A stretch of DNA of 64,000 nt from JBBQIY01 sp964553035 (GTDB lineage: Bacteria > Verrucomicrobiota > Kiritimatiellia > RFP12 > UBA3636). The translations under genes and the position numbers were made by a program. The notes below the pieces were generated by a model that did no database searches, was not told the DNA's origin, and saw only the letters and a program-made list of their open reading frames with translations. Of the stretch, positions 1 to 7,552 are shown in pieces; position 1 is the first letter of the stretch; every line of letters begins with the position of its first letter. The DNA is taken from positions 9,289-73,288 of the forward strand of contig CAZKJH010000001.1 of assembly GCA_964553035.1 (NCBI GenBank), written 5' to 3'.

Positions 1-16
1 CGTGGTTTCCGACCTC

Positions 17-71
17 AATCCGTAATTCATCATTCAAAATCCGTAATTCATCATTCATAATCCGTAATTCT
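17..71. repeat. Short tandem repeat, 21-bp period
   Basis: Two full copies and one partial copy of the word AATCCGTAATTCATCATTCA begin at 17, 38 and 59. The array sits just upstream of the first gene. A related AATTCGTAATTC tract occurs at 30782-30813, also just before a gene. Function unknown; it may be only low-complexity intergenic sequence. Confidence 0.75.
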
Positions 72-111
72 TTAACTTCCAACATTTTACTCCACCATTG
101 AGCAACCAACT

Positions 112-1134
112 ATGAGAAAGCCAGACTTCGACAACATTCTCGCCGTCCTTGAACGCAAAAAACCATCACGCCCTACTCTCTTTGAATTTTTTCTTAATGA
201 TCCTTTGAACGAACGGCTCACCGGAGAAAAACTCAGCGTAGACAGTACCCCCTTGGAGCGCAACCGGCGCAATATGCATGCCTACTATAAAGCTGGGTAT
301 GACTACGTACCGATTCTTACCGGGTTTGGCTTCAAATCCAGGAGTCACATTCATTCAGAAAAAACCATCTCCTTGAATGAAGGCTTCAGGATCACGGATC
401 GCGCCAGTTTCGAAGCTGAGCCATGGGCCAATCCCGAAGATGGAGACTACTCTGCAATCGACTGCCTCGGCAAAGAACTGCCTGAGGGGATGAAGTTTAT
501 TGGTTTCGGCCCGGGTGGCGTACTCGAAAATCTCATCGCCCTTATGGGCTTCGACAATCTTTGCTTCATGCTTGTAGACGATCCCGAACTTGCACAAGAT
601 GTCGTTGACGCTATCGGCAGCCGACTTGTCAGACATTATCAAATGCTGTCACAGTTCGACACCATTGGAGCCATGATTTCCAACGACGACTGGGGGTTTA
701 AAACCCAAACCATGTTGTCGCCTGCTCAGATGAGAAAATACATCATCCCATGGCATCGAGAAATTGTTAAAACCATTCATAAGGCTGGTCGTCCCACGAT
801 CCTGCACGCCTGTGGAAACCTCGGTGTTTTGATGGAAGACATTATTGAGGACATCGGCTATGATGCTAAACATTCCTACGAAGATGCCATCTTGCCTGTG
901 GAGGCAGCGTATGAAAAATGGGGGGATCGAATCGCAATTCTCGGCGGAATCGACGTCGGCTTCCTCTGTCAGAATCCGCCTGACGTCATCCGCGAAAGGA
1001 GCCGAAAAATGCTCGCTCTGACCTCAGAAAGAGGTGGCTATGCCCTCGGCTCAGGCAACAGCATTCCCGACTACGTCCCACAAGATAGCTATCTCGCCAT
1101 GATCTCGGCTGCAATTGACAGTTTTACACGCTAA
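112..1134 (+). CDS. Uroporphyrinogen decarboxylase (URO-D) family protein, MtaA-like
   Basis: 340 aa, about the usual length for the URO-D superfamily. The family fold is suggested by the NDDWGFKTQTMLSP segment (residues 191-204) and the HACGN motif at 232-236. HxC at 232/234 matches two of the three zinc ligands of corrinoid methyltransferases such as MtaA and CmuA. The third, a C-terminal Cys, is not obvious: the corresponding stretch reads LGSGNS near 312-317. True heme-pathway HemE lacks this HxC site, so a methyltransferase-like or unknown sugar-linked role is more likely than heme synthesis. An M19-like gene follows 27 bp downstream on the same strand. The substrate cannot be told from sequence. 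Confidence 0.8.
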   Translation: MRKPDFDNILAVLERKKPSRPTLFEFFLNDPLNERLTGEKLSVDSTPLERNRRNMHAYYKAGYDYVPILTGFGFKSRSHIHSEKTISLNEGFRITDRASFEAEPWANPEDGDYSAIDCLGKELPEGMKFIGFGPGGVLENLIALMGFDNLCFMLVDDPELAQDVVDAIGSRLVRHYQMLSQFDTIGAMISNDDWGFKTQTMLSPAQMRKYIIPWHREIVKTIHKAGRPTILHACGNLGVLMEDIIEDIGYDAKHSYEDAILPVEAAYEKWGDRIAILGGIDVGFLCQNPPDVIRERSRKMLALTSERGGYALGSGNSIPDYVPQDSYLAMISAAIDSFTR

Positions 1135-1161
1135 CCTCTTCATTATCACAGGATTCACCCT

Positions 1162-2448
1162 ATGCCCACATCGCATCGCCATGAAGTTCAATCCGGTCGA
1201 CCCGGCACGAGCAGCATCCCGTTGATTCGTGAAATCTGGGAGCGTGGATTATCAGTTTTGAAACCCTCTGCAGCCGAGTTGGAAAAAGGCTTGGCTCTGC
1301 ATGATGAGGCCTTAGTCATTGACACCTTTGGGTTTCTTCCCATGGGCTGGAATGCGCAGGCTTCTCAGGATTGGAACGCCTCAGTGGATGCCAATCTGGG
1401 AAGTGATCGGTTTCACTTTAAAGGTGGAATGATCCGGGCTCTTTCTCCGACGTTTGATGAATCGAGCGGGTTAGATTTTCTGGAAGCCATCCGGGTTTCC
1501 GGTTTGACTGGGATGTTCCACTCTGCTGGTGAGGCAAAATCGCACGACGAGGATGTTAAACGCCTAGCTGCTGGCGCCCATATCTGCGGATGGTTTGGCG
1601 ACCAAGTCGGGCAAGTCAGACGACCGGATGATTTTCAGCGTGCTTGGGAAAAGAAACGTTTTGGTGTGGCCTTCAGCGTGAATGGTCCACCCTGTCCCGG
1701 ACACCTTAATTTTCTTGAAGAAGAAATTCAATGGCTTTCAACCTGGTATCATCTGGGGGTTCGCCTAATGCACTTGTCCTACAATCGGCAAAACATCATT
1801 GCCACCGGCTGCGCAGAGCGGAATGATGCTGGACTGAGTGAATTCGGCTATGAATTCGTCCGAATACTGAATCAGGTCGGAATCATTGTGGATGTACCTC
1901 ATTCCAGTGAGAACACCGCTTTGCAAGCGGCAGAGACATCAGTGAAGCCCATCATAGCCAGCCACGTTTGTTGTCGTGCAATCTATGATCACATGCGTAA
2001 CAAAAGTGACAAAGTTTTGAAAGCTATCGCGAGCACAGACGGATTGGTCGGCATTACTTCACGACCGTCTTTCCTCGGACCTGAGGCCACTGTGTCCACG
2101 CTCTTGGACCATCTGGATCATGCCATCAAAACGATCGGAGAAGACCACGTCGCCATCGGGACTGACACAAACTATGTCCCACCGTATGGGGAGGACATCA
2201 AGCCCAGACCTCATGGCCGATTTTCAGAAAAATGGTGGGGAGCTTGGTGGCAACAAAAACGCCACGCATCTACCGGATCGGAGGATCATCGCTATGGCAG
2301 CCTCGCCTGGACTAATTGGCCTCTGATCACCGTTGGCATGGTTATGCGAGGTTACAAAGAAGAAACGATTCGCAAGATTCTTGGCCTCAACTTGCTCCGG
2401 GTGATGAAAGCCAATCAGCCTGAAGTTTTCGTGCTCCCGACGCCTTAG
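1162..2448 (+). CDS. Peptidase M19 (membrane dipeptidase)-like protein with degenerate metal site
   Basis: 428 aa. An AGGA sequence lies 9 bases before the ATG. The M19 fold is recognisable from residue 50 onward, including IIVDVPHSSENTAL, the SHVCCRA segment, MRNKSDK and AIGTDTN near 331-337. Compared from memory with renal dipeptidase, H247 and H268 match the two second-metal histidines, R279 and D335 are kept, but the N-terminal HxD metal pair reads DTFGF (54-58), the bridging Glu is N174 and the substrate-site His is Y207. Ordinary binuclear zinc dipeptidase activity is therefore doubtful. It may bind one metal, act on another substrate, or be non-catalytic. Probably co-transcribed with the URO-D-like gene. 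Confidence 0.8.
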   Translation: MPTSHRHEVQSGRPGTSSIPLIREIWERGLSVLKPSAAELEKGLALHDEALVIDTFGFLPMGWNAQASQDWNASVDANLGSDRFHFKGGMIRALSPTFDESSGLDFLEAIRVSGLTGMFHSAGEAKSHDEDVKRLAAGAHICGWFGDQVGQVRRPDDFQRAWEKKRFGVAFSVNGPPCPGHLNFLEEEIQWLSTWYHLGVRLMHLSYNRQNIIATGCAERNDAGLSEFGYEFVRILNQVGIIVDVPHSSENTALQAAETSVKPIIASHVCCRAIYDHMRNKSDKVLKAIASTDGLVGITSRPSFLGPEATVSTLLDHLDHAIKTIGEDHVAIGTDTNYVPPYGEDIKPRPHGRFSEKWWGAWWQQKRHASTGSEDHRYGSLAWTNWPLITVGMVMRGYKEETIRKILGLNLLRVMKANQPEVFVLPTP

Positions 2449-2453
2449 TTTTT

Positions 2454-4157
2454 CTAGCTAGAGGCAAATACCTGATCAAGATTGAGCGTGTAACGGACAG
2501 ATCGGCTAAACGGTTTGAAGCCCGCACCTTCATAGACCGTGCGAGCTGGAGCATGACCGGGATCCATGCCGGTGACGACTTCGACCTCGTTCCGACCTTC
2601 TTCCCGTAGGCGGATCAGTGCAGCGTGAAGCAACGCTTTTCCAAGTCCTTCGCCTAGAAAATCGGGGTCGACGGCATTGTAGCCGATCTCTGCCAGTCCA
2701 GTAAAAGCATCCACGCGATAAGAGGTAAAGCCGGCGAGGCGATCTTCTTTTCGGATCAGAAGTGCTTTAACATCTGATTGCTTCAGATAGTCTCGCACGG
2801 ATGCTTCGATGTGATCCTGCCAAGGCATTCCGAGTATGCGTCCGTATGCTTTTTCTCGGTGAGAAGCCGCCCCCATCGTCCAGGTTGCTCGAACCAATTT
2901 CACGATTTCATCGAGATCTTCAGATGTGCATTCCTCCACGTTGGGTATCGGGATTTCCTGCAATCCTTGGAGCAACACAACCATCAGGATGGCTTCGGCA
3001 TCATCGCTCATGTTTTCCAGTTTTTGAAAATCAATTATATTCAGCGCATCCTGAGGAGAATGGAGCGGATAGTGCCGCACACCACTGTCAGCTCCACCGT
3101 CGCAGAATATAAGCGTCGGAATTCCGTGATCGTGAAAGATCCCATGATCGCTGCCACGACGGAAAGGCAGAACCCGTACGCCAGACTTCACCGCCTGTTT
3201 TTTGACAATGGAACGCAGTGCCGCCGAGCGGCCGACCCTCGCTTCTGGAATCGTCAGATAAGTCCCTAGACCGTCGAAACAAAACATCGCTTTGATCGGC
3301 TCGGCGCGATGCGCCTGTCCATAGCAGTACCCGCCAATACCGTAACCGGGCCCACCGTATTCCTCGCCTCCGAAAGCAACAAAATCGACATCCCATTCCG
3401 CCATTTGTCCACGCAGAGCCAAAGCCAGTTCCAGCAAAACCGCCACGCCAGAAGCATTGTCGGCTGCGCCCGGAATCCCTGGAGAGGTATCATAATGGGC
3501 ACCGAGAACTAGCTTGCCTCGCGAAGGGGCAGAGGCATGATGACGCGCAATGACGTTGCAGGAGGTGTGAGAGAATGTTTCCGCCTCAAGACAAAGAGAC
3601 ACCTGGGCTCCTTCCTCTCGTGCAAGACGCAAGGCAGTACGCTGGCTAACGGTAAAAACCAGCATTTTCTTTAAATTCGGCGAGCGTACGATCTTTGTGG
3701 AGTAGGTGTCGTTGTAGGGACTGTTGATGATGAAAGCCACCGCACCGGCCTGCTCCAAACGTTCAGCCAATGCGTTGGTATCGGCTACTTGCGCGAAATC
3801 GAAATTTCCAGCGAAAGCGACTTTGCCAGCAAACTTTTCTAAGGAGTCGGCATCTCGGGCAGTCCAAAAAGTTTTCAACTCGGCCTCCACGATTCCTCCC
3901 GGACTGAAATAGCAAGGAGCAGCATCAATGCATTCTCCATTTGAGAGCTTCATTTCATGTGCTCCGCAGTGCCATCCGGGAGTGGCAAAGGCTTCCCGCA
4001 CCACTTGATAGCCTGCATCTCGAAATTTCTTTTCAACGAAGTCCTGAGCCAGAACTTCGCCACGCGAGCCCAAGGCGCGTTCGCCAATCGTCTCGCTCAA
4101 ATGCATCAAGTTCTTCCGAAGATTCTTATTCCGAGCAGAAAGTGAGTTTGTATTCAT
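2454..4157 (-). CDS. M28 family metallopeptidase fused to a C-terminal GNAT acetyltransferase
   Basis: 567 aa. Residues about 20-400 form an M28 (aminopeptidase Y/S type) unit with a probable PA-like insert near 90-190. Zinc ligands are all visible: H221 and D223 in GAHYDTSPG, D233 in GAADNASG, E265/E266 in AFGGEEYG, D295 in CFDGLG, and H366 in HYPLHSPQD. From about 405 to 557 there is a GNAT domain with the acetyl-CoA loop LGEGLGK (501-507) and the typical VYEGAGFKPF end. No signal peptide is seen, so it is probably cytoplasmic. The fusion suggests a peptide or amino acid is both released and N-acetylated. It is divergent from the amidotransferase pair across an operator-like region, so joint control is plausible. 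Confidence 0.85.
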   Translation of the reverse strand: MNTNSLSARNKNLRKNLMHLSETIGERALGSRGEVLAQDFVEKKFRDAGYQVVREAFATPGWHCGAHEMKLSNGECIDAAPCYFSPGGIVEAELKTFWTARDADSLEKFAGKVAFAGNFDFAQVADTNALAERLEQAGAVAFIINSPYNDTYSTKIVRSPNLKKMLVFTVSQRTALRLAREEGAQVSLCLEAETFSHTSCNVIARHHASAPSRGKLVLGAHYDTSPGIPGAADNASGVAVLLELALALRGQMAEWDVDFVAFGGEEYGGPGYGIGGYCYGQAHRAEPIKAMFCFDGLGTYLTIPEARVGRSAALRSIVKKQAVKSGVRVLPFRRGSDHGIFHDHGIPTLIFCDGGADSGVRHYPLHSPQDALNIIDFQKLENMSDDAEAILMVVLLQGLQEIPIPNVEECTSEDLDEIVKLVRATWTMGAASHREKAYGRILGMPWQDHIEASVRDYLKQSDVKALLIRKEDRLAGFTSYRVDAFTGLAEIGYNAVDPDFLGEGLGKALLHAALIRLREEGRNEVEVVTGMDPGHAPARTVYEGAGFKPFSRSVRYTLNLDQVFASS

Positions 4158-4173
4158 TGCGGCTTTCTAATAT

Positions 4174-4224
4174 TTACCGTAACCGTTCACAGGTGTGTAT
4201 TACGGTGACCGTTTACGGTGTGTA
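4174..4224. promoter_or_regulatory. Operator-like cluster of ACCGT half-sites between divergent genes
   Basis: The intergenic region between the M28-GNAT gene (left) and the amidotransferase gene (right) holds repeated ACCGT/ACGGT half-sites. AACCGTTCACAGGTGTGTA (4181-4199) is echoed by GACCGTTTACGGTGTGTA (4207-4224), and TTACCGTAA and TTACGGTGA face each other. ACCGTTTACGGT at 4208-4219 is a near-perfect inverted repeat of the size used by LacI-, GntR- or similar dimeric regulators. The regulator itself is not identified. Confidence 0.45.
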
Positions 4225-4449
4225 CTGACCGACTCAAAAAACCACCGGTCGGGTGCGAATCCTCAAGTGGGTTACTTGACCCTGAAGCGAACTTCATTTG
4301 CGTTAAATGTAGCTCTTCCCCTCAAAAAGTGCAAGTTAAAAACATTTTCCAACTGGACTCAACAAGTCGATTGCTGTAAACTTTGTGCCGTGCAGTTGAG
4401 ACGTAACATCTTACAAAAGCTTGAGATGAGAGATGAAAAAGAGGAATAC

Positions 4450-5196
4450 ATGAGGCCAATAATAGGATTGAATTGCGATGTCGCTTTGTACGGCGAAAGA
4501 TTGAGAATTGAGTTGTGGCAGGGTTACGCTCAAGCGGTCGAACGAGCTGGCGGCATGCCCATTTTGCTACCGCCGACAAATGACGATGATTTGATTCAGG
4601 CGCAGATCGGTTTGATCAGTGGTCTCGTATTGATCGGCGGAGCTGACTATGATCCGAGTTTGTATGGAGCCGAACTGCATCCGAAGACTGCACTTGTGCA
4701 AGCGACTCGGGGCGCATACGATTTTAAGCTGGCTAACGCTGCCCTCCAACAGAAGTTGCCCACATTGGGGATCTGCGGTGGAATGCAGCTTGTGAACATT
4801 GTTCGAGGTGGCATCTTGCACACGCACTTGCCGGATGTGGTTGGCGATGAGGTGAGACATGCTGTCGCCTCGGTCACTGACGCTCACGAGGTAACCATCG
4901 AGACGGGGTCACGCCTCGCGGCAGCCGTCGGCAAGTCACGGCTTACTGTAAATTCATCGCACCACCAAGCTGTTGCTCGTATTGGCCGGGGCCTACACGT
5001 CACCGCCCGCAGTGTTCTGGACAACGTTATCGAAGCCATCGAGTCTACAGAAGCGGATGAGTTTTTGCTCTGCCTTCAGTGGCATCCGGAGCGACTTATC
5101 GACCGACCGCAGCATCTCGCTTTGTTTGAGGCGCTGGTTCAGGCGTCCGACAAGGTTGGCGAGACTGCCAGAAAATTAACTAAAAAACCGCGCTGA
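4450..5196 (+). CDS. Class I glutamine amidotransferase, PuuD/peptidase C26-like (gamma-glutamyl hydrolase)
   Basis: 248 aa from ATG 4450. The reading frame is open further upstream to 4195, but homology starts at MRPIIGLNCD and GAGGA lies 4 bases before this ATG. The family GGADYDPSLYG motif is at residues 63-73, the nucleophile C109 is in GICGGMQL, and the His/Glu partners H212 and E214 are in QWHPER. Relatives such as PuuD hydrolyse gamma-glutamyl-GABA, which suggests a gamma-glutamyl amide substrate. The next gene, 52 bp away, is a class II amidotransferase-like protein. Confidence 0.85.
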   Translation: MRPIIGLNCDVALYGERLRIELWQGYAQAVERAGGMPILLPPTNDDDLIQAQIGLISGLVLIGGADYDPSLYGAELHPKTALVQATRGAYDFKLANAALQQKLPTLGICGGMQLVNIVRGGILHTHLPDVVGDEVRHAVASVTDAHEVTIETGSRLAAAVGKSRLTVNSSHHQAVARIGRGLHVTARSVLDNVIEAIESTEADEFLLCLQWHPERLIDRPQHLALFEALVQASDKVGETARKLTKKPR

Positions 5197-5248
5197 ACGA
5201 CTATCTTTATCAATATTAAGAATGGCCCACTAATCTGAGGAAATCACG

Positions 5249-6295
5249 ATGTGCATGATGGCTGGATACATTGGTAATCGGACGGCTGCTCCGATTTTAC
5301 TTGAAATGCTAAAACGACAGGAGGGCTTTGCCGGAGGGTATTACTCTGGACTGGCGACTCTCGATGAAGGTCGTCTTAGTATGGAAAAAGTTGTTGGTGA
5401 CGTAGAGAATCTCTGTTCAAAAACTGCGGCTCTTTCCCTTCCTGGAACGATCGGAATTGCGCATAGCCGTACACCCAACGGTGGGGGTAGAGAATGGGCC
5501 CACCCCTTTGTGGATGAGCGAGAGGAGCTCGCTTATATTGCTAACGGTGCCGGAGGCAAGTACGTTGACTGTTCTTTACTTTTTCAAAAGTGCCTTAACC
5601 TCATGGAGTCGGGGTGCCGCTTTTGTAGTGCTCAACGCGAGCCTGTAAAATCATACCCCGCTTTAGACAATGGATTATATGTCCATTCTAGCGACTTAAT
5701 GTGCCAAGCCATTGCCGATGCCTACACCAGAGAACCTGCCTTGCCAGAGAGCTTGCTGAGGGCTGGCTGCAACGCTTACGAGAGCTATCCGGCTGAAATT
5801 ACAGGTCTTTGCCTCCACGCCGCTCATCCAGATGAAATCGTAATATTGCGTCACAACAAACCGCTGATGGTTGGACGCAATGCGGAAGGCGAATTTTTCT
5901 TTGCTTCTTGCAGCCTCGGTTTTCCAGAAGGGGTCGAATGGAGGATGCGGATGCCACCCCTCTCTGGAGCACGGTTCCTTCGGAATGGGGAAATTGTGAT
6001 TCGTCCTTTTTCATCTCCCAAGCTGATGCGTATCGGAGAATTTCCTTCGCCTATTCGTATTGAAAAATCGGTTTTACAATTGCTCCGAGAACATGGAGCC
6101 TGTTCAATGCAGACACTCTTTGAGGCCGCTGCTGAACTCTATCCTGAAAACGTGCTTTCTGAGAAGGAGACGATTGTTTTCGAGGCACTAGCTGCCCTAA
6201 ATACCGAAGAGGTCGTTACCTTTCCAACTCGCCCGCGAGAACCGCTAGAGGGACAGCCCGTCGCACCCCAAGTTTATGCCGATTTTAAGAGATAA
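5249..6295 (+). CDS. Class II (Ntn-type) glutamine amidotransferase-like protein
   Basis: 348 aa. GAGGAAA lies 7 bases before the ATG, which is followed directly by TGC, so C2 would become the N-terminal nucleophile after Met removal, as in GlmS and YafJ (MCxxxGYIG pattern). Other family positions are visible: R74 in AHSRTPNGG, HPF at 85-87, N99-G100 of the oxyanion site, and D149. There is no synthase domain such as the GlmS isomerase. The C-terminal ~70 residues look like a winged-helix-like region (PIRIEKSVLQLL onward). Paired with the preceding class I amidotransferase. Substrate unknown. Confidence 0.75.
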   Translation: MCMMAGYIGNRTAAPILLEMLKRQEGFAGGYYSGLATLDEGRLSMEKVVGDVENLCSKTAALSLPGTIGIAHSRTPNGGGREWAHPFVDEREELAYIANGAGGKYVDCSLLFQKCLNLMESGCRFCSAQREPVKSYPALDNGLYVHSSDLMCQAIADAYTREPALPESLLRAGCNAYESYPAEITGLCLHAAHPDEIVILRHNKPLMVGRNAEGEFFFASCSLGFPEGVEWRMRMPPLSGARFLRNGEIVIRPFSSPKLMRIGEFPSPIRIEKSVLQLLREHGACSMQTLFEAAAELYPENVLSEKETIVFEALAALNTEEVVTFPTRPREPLEGQPVAPQVYADFKR

Positions 6296-6339
6296 TTCAT
6301 GATGTACTGCAGCGATGCACATACCCATCCGAATGGGCT

Positions 6340-7464
6340 CTAGCGCAGAGTAATCAGCGTCCCGTGAGGAAGGTACTCGTAGCAGCCCATATCTGGCGCA
6401 CCGAACAGGCGAGAACGTCCGTCCAGATCTCGCGCAGTCGCCATCCAGACCAGATTGGTTCCGGTGTCACGGCAGGGTGAATTCCCTCGCAGATGCCAGT
6501 CGCCATTGGCGGTGTCCGTGAACAGCGGATCGGCCTGTGTGCAGTTGTTGCTCAGATACTGGGCTCCGTCCCCGCGTGAGTAGTAGGTGATCGTGTCGCC
6601 GTAATCGACATTGTTCCACGAGATGCAGTTCCATAGCGTGCAATTTCGCGTGCCGGGCGAGGTTCCTCCAATATTGTTCACAATGGTGCAGTTGTACAGG
6701 GTTGCGTCTCTGGCTCCACCACTGTTGATGGACGTGTTACCCTCGATCAGGCAATTGTAGGCGCTTCCGCCGATGACTCCTCCGCCGCGCCGGTTGTTAT
6801 CGACGGCATACAAAGCCTCATTTCCGCGAACAACACAATTGTAAAGAACTGTGTTGTAGGATCCGCCGCCACGATAAGCTCGGTTACCCTCAACGTGGCA
6901 GTCATAGAGTATCCCGGAGTAAACTCCACCACCATAGCGTGCTGAACAGCCACTGATCACGCAATTAGAAACGATGCTTACAACTCCTGAACAGAAAATT
7001 CCCCCTCCATCATAAGCAACGACAGAGGTCGTTGCGCCGTTGGTGAGCGTGAACCCTATCAACTGTGCACCGTTAACCATGGAGACGCAACGGACGGATT
7101 TCGGGTCATTGGTGCTGACCCCGTCCCAAGTGCCCTGAATGATCGCCGTGGCAGGATCGTTGTCTCGGCTGATCAACGTGATTGCTTTACTCAGGTACAC
7201 TCGGTTAGTGTTGCCGCTGGCCCAGGTCGTGCCGCTGTCATAGATGCCGGGTGCGACGATTACCGAATCGCCGTTACCGGCTACGGCGGTATCAATTGCG
7301 GTTTGAATGTCAGGTGCCGCGTTGTCCCAGCCGTCGTAAGGCGACTGCGCGTTGGGGTTGTTCTTGACGACATAACGGTTGGTGACAGATCCAGCCTGAA
7401 GGAAGCCGACTGAGCATGAGCAACAGAGTAGGATCAACAGCAGACGTTGTAGGAATTGTTGCAT
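6340..7464 (-). CDS. Secreted right-handed beta-helix (choice-of-anchor Q-like) protein
   Basis: 374 aa. AAGGAG precedes the ATG. A signal peptide is clear (QRLLLILLCCSCSVGFLQAG), then IQTAIDTAVAGNGDSVIVAPG, the classic start of pectate-lyase-like parallel beta-helices in PVC bacteria. The middle has repeated short rungs rich in Asn, Cys and Gly (for example YNCVVRGNEAL and YNCLIEGNTS). The end, ATARDLDGRSRLFG-PDMGCYEY, is the usual C-terminal signature of this group. No catalytic residues can be assigned; an adhesive or glycan-binding role at the surface is as likely as a lyase. It ends convergently with the class II amidotransferase gene and follows the DUF4838 gene in the same direction. 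Confidence 0.85.
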   Translation of the reverse strand: MQQFLQRLLLILLCCSCSVGFLQAGSVTNRYVVKNNPNAQSPYDGWDNAAPDIQTAIDTAVAGNGDSVIVAPGIYDSGTTWASGNTNRVYLSKAITLISRDNDPATAIIQGTWDGVSTNDPKSVRCVSMVNGAQLIGFTLTNGATTSVVAYDGGGIFCSGVVSIVSNCVISGCSARYGGGVYSGILYDCHVEGNRAYRGGGSYNTVLYNCVVRGNEALYAVDNNRRGGGVIGGSAYNCLIEGNTSINSGGARDATLYNCTIVNNIGGTSPGTRNCTLWNCISWNNVDYGDTITYYSRGDGAQYLSNNCTQADPLFTDTANGDWHLRGNSPCRDTGTNLVWMATARDLDGRSRLFGAPDMGCYEYLPHGTLITLR

Positions 7465-7552
7465 GGATATTCTCCTTGAATTGTTTGTTTAGGAATGCGT
7501 TTAGTAGTGTGAGATTAAGTGTGTCGGCAGTATTGTCTGCAACGGGTATGGT

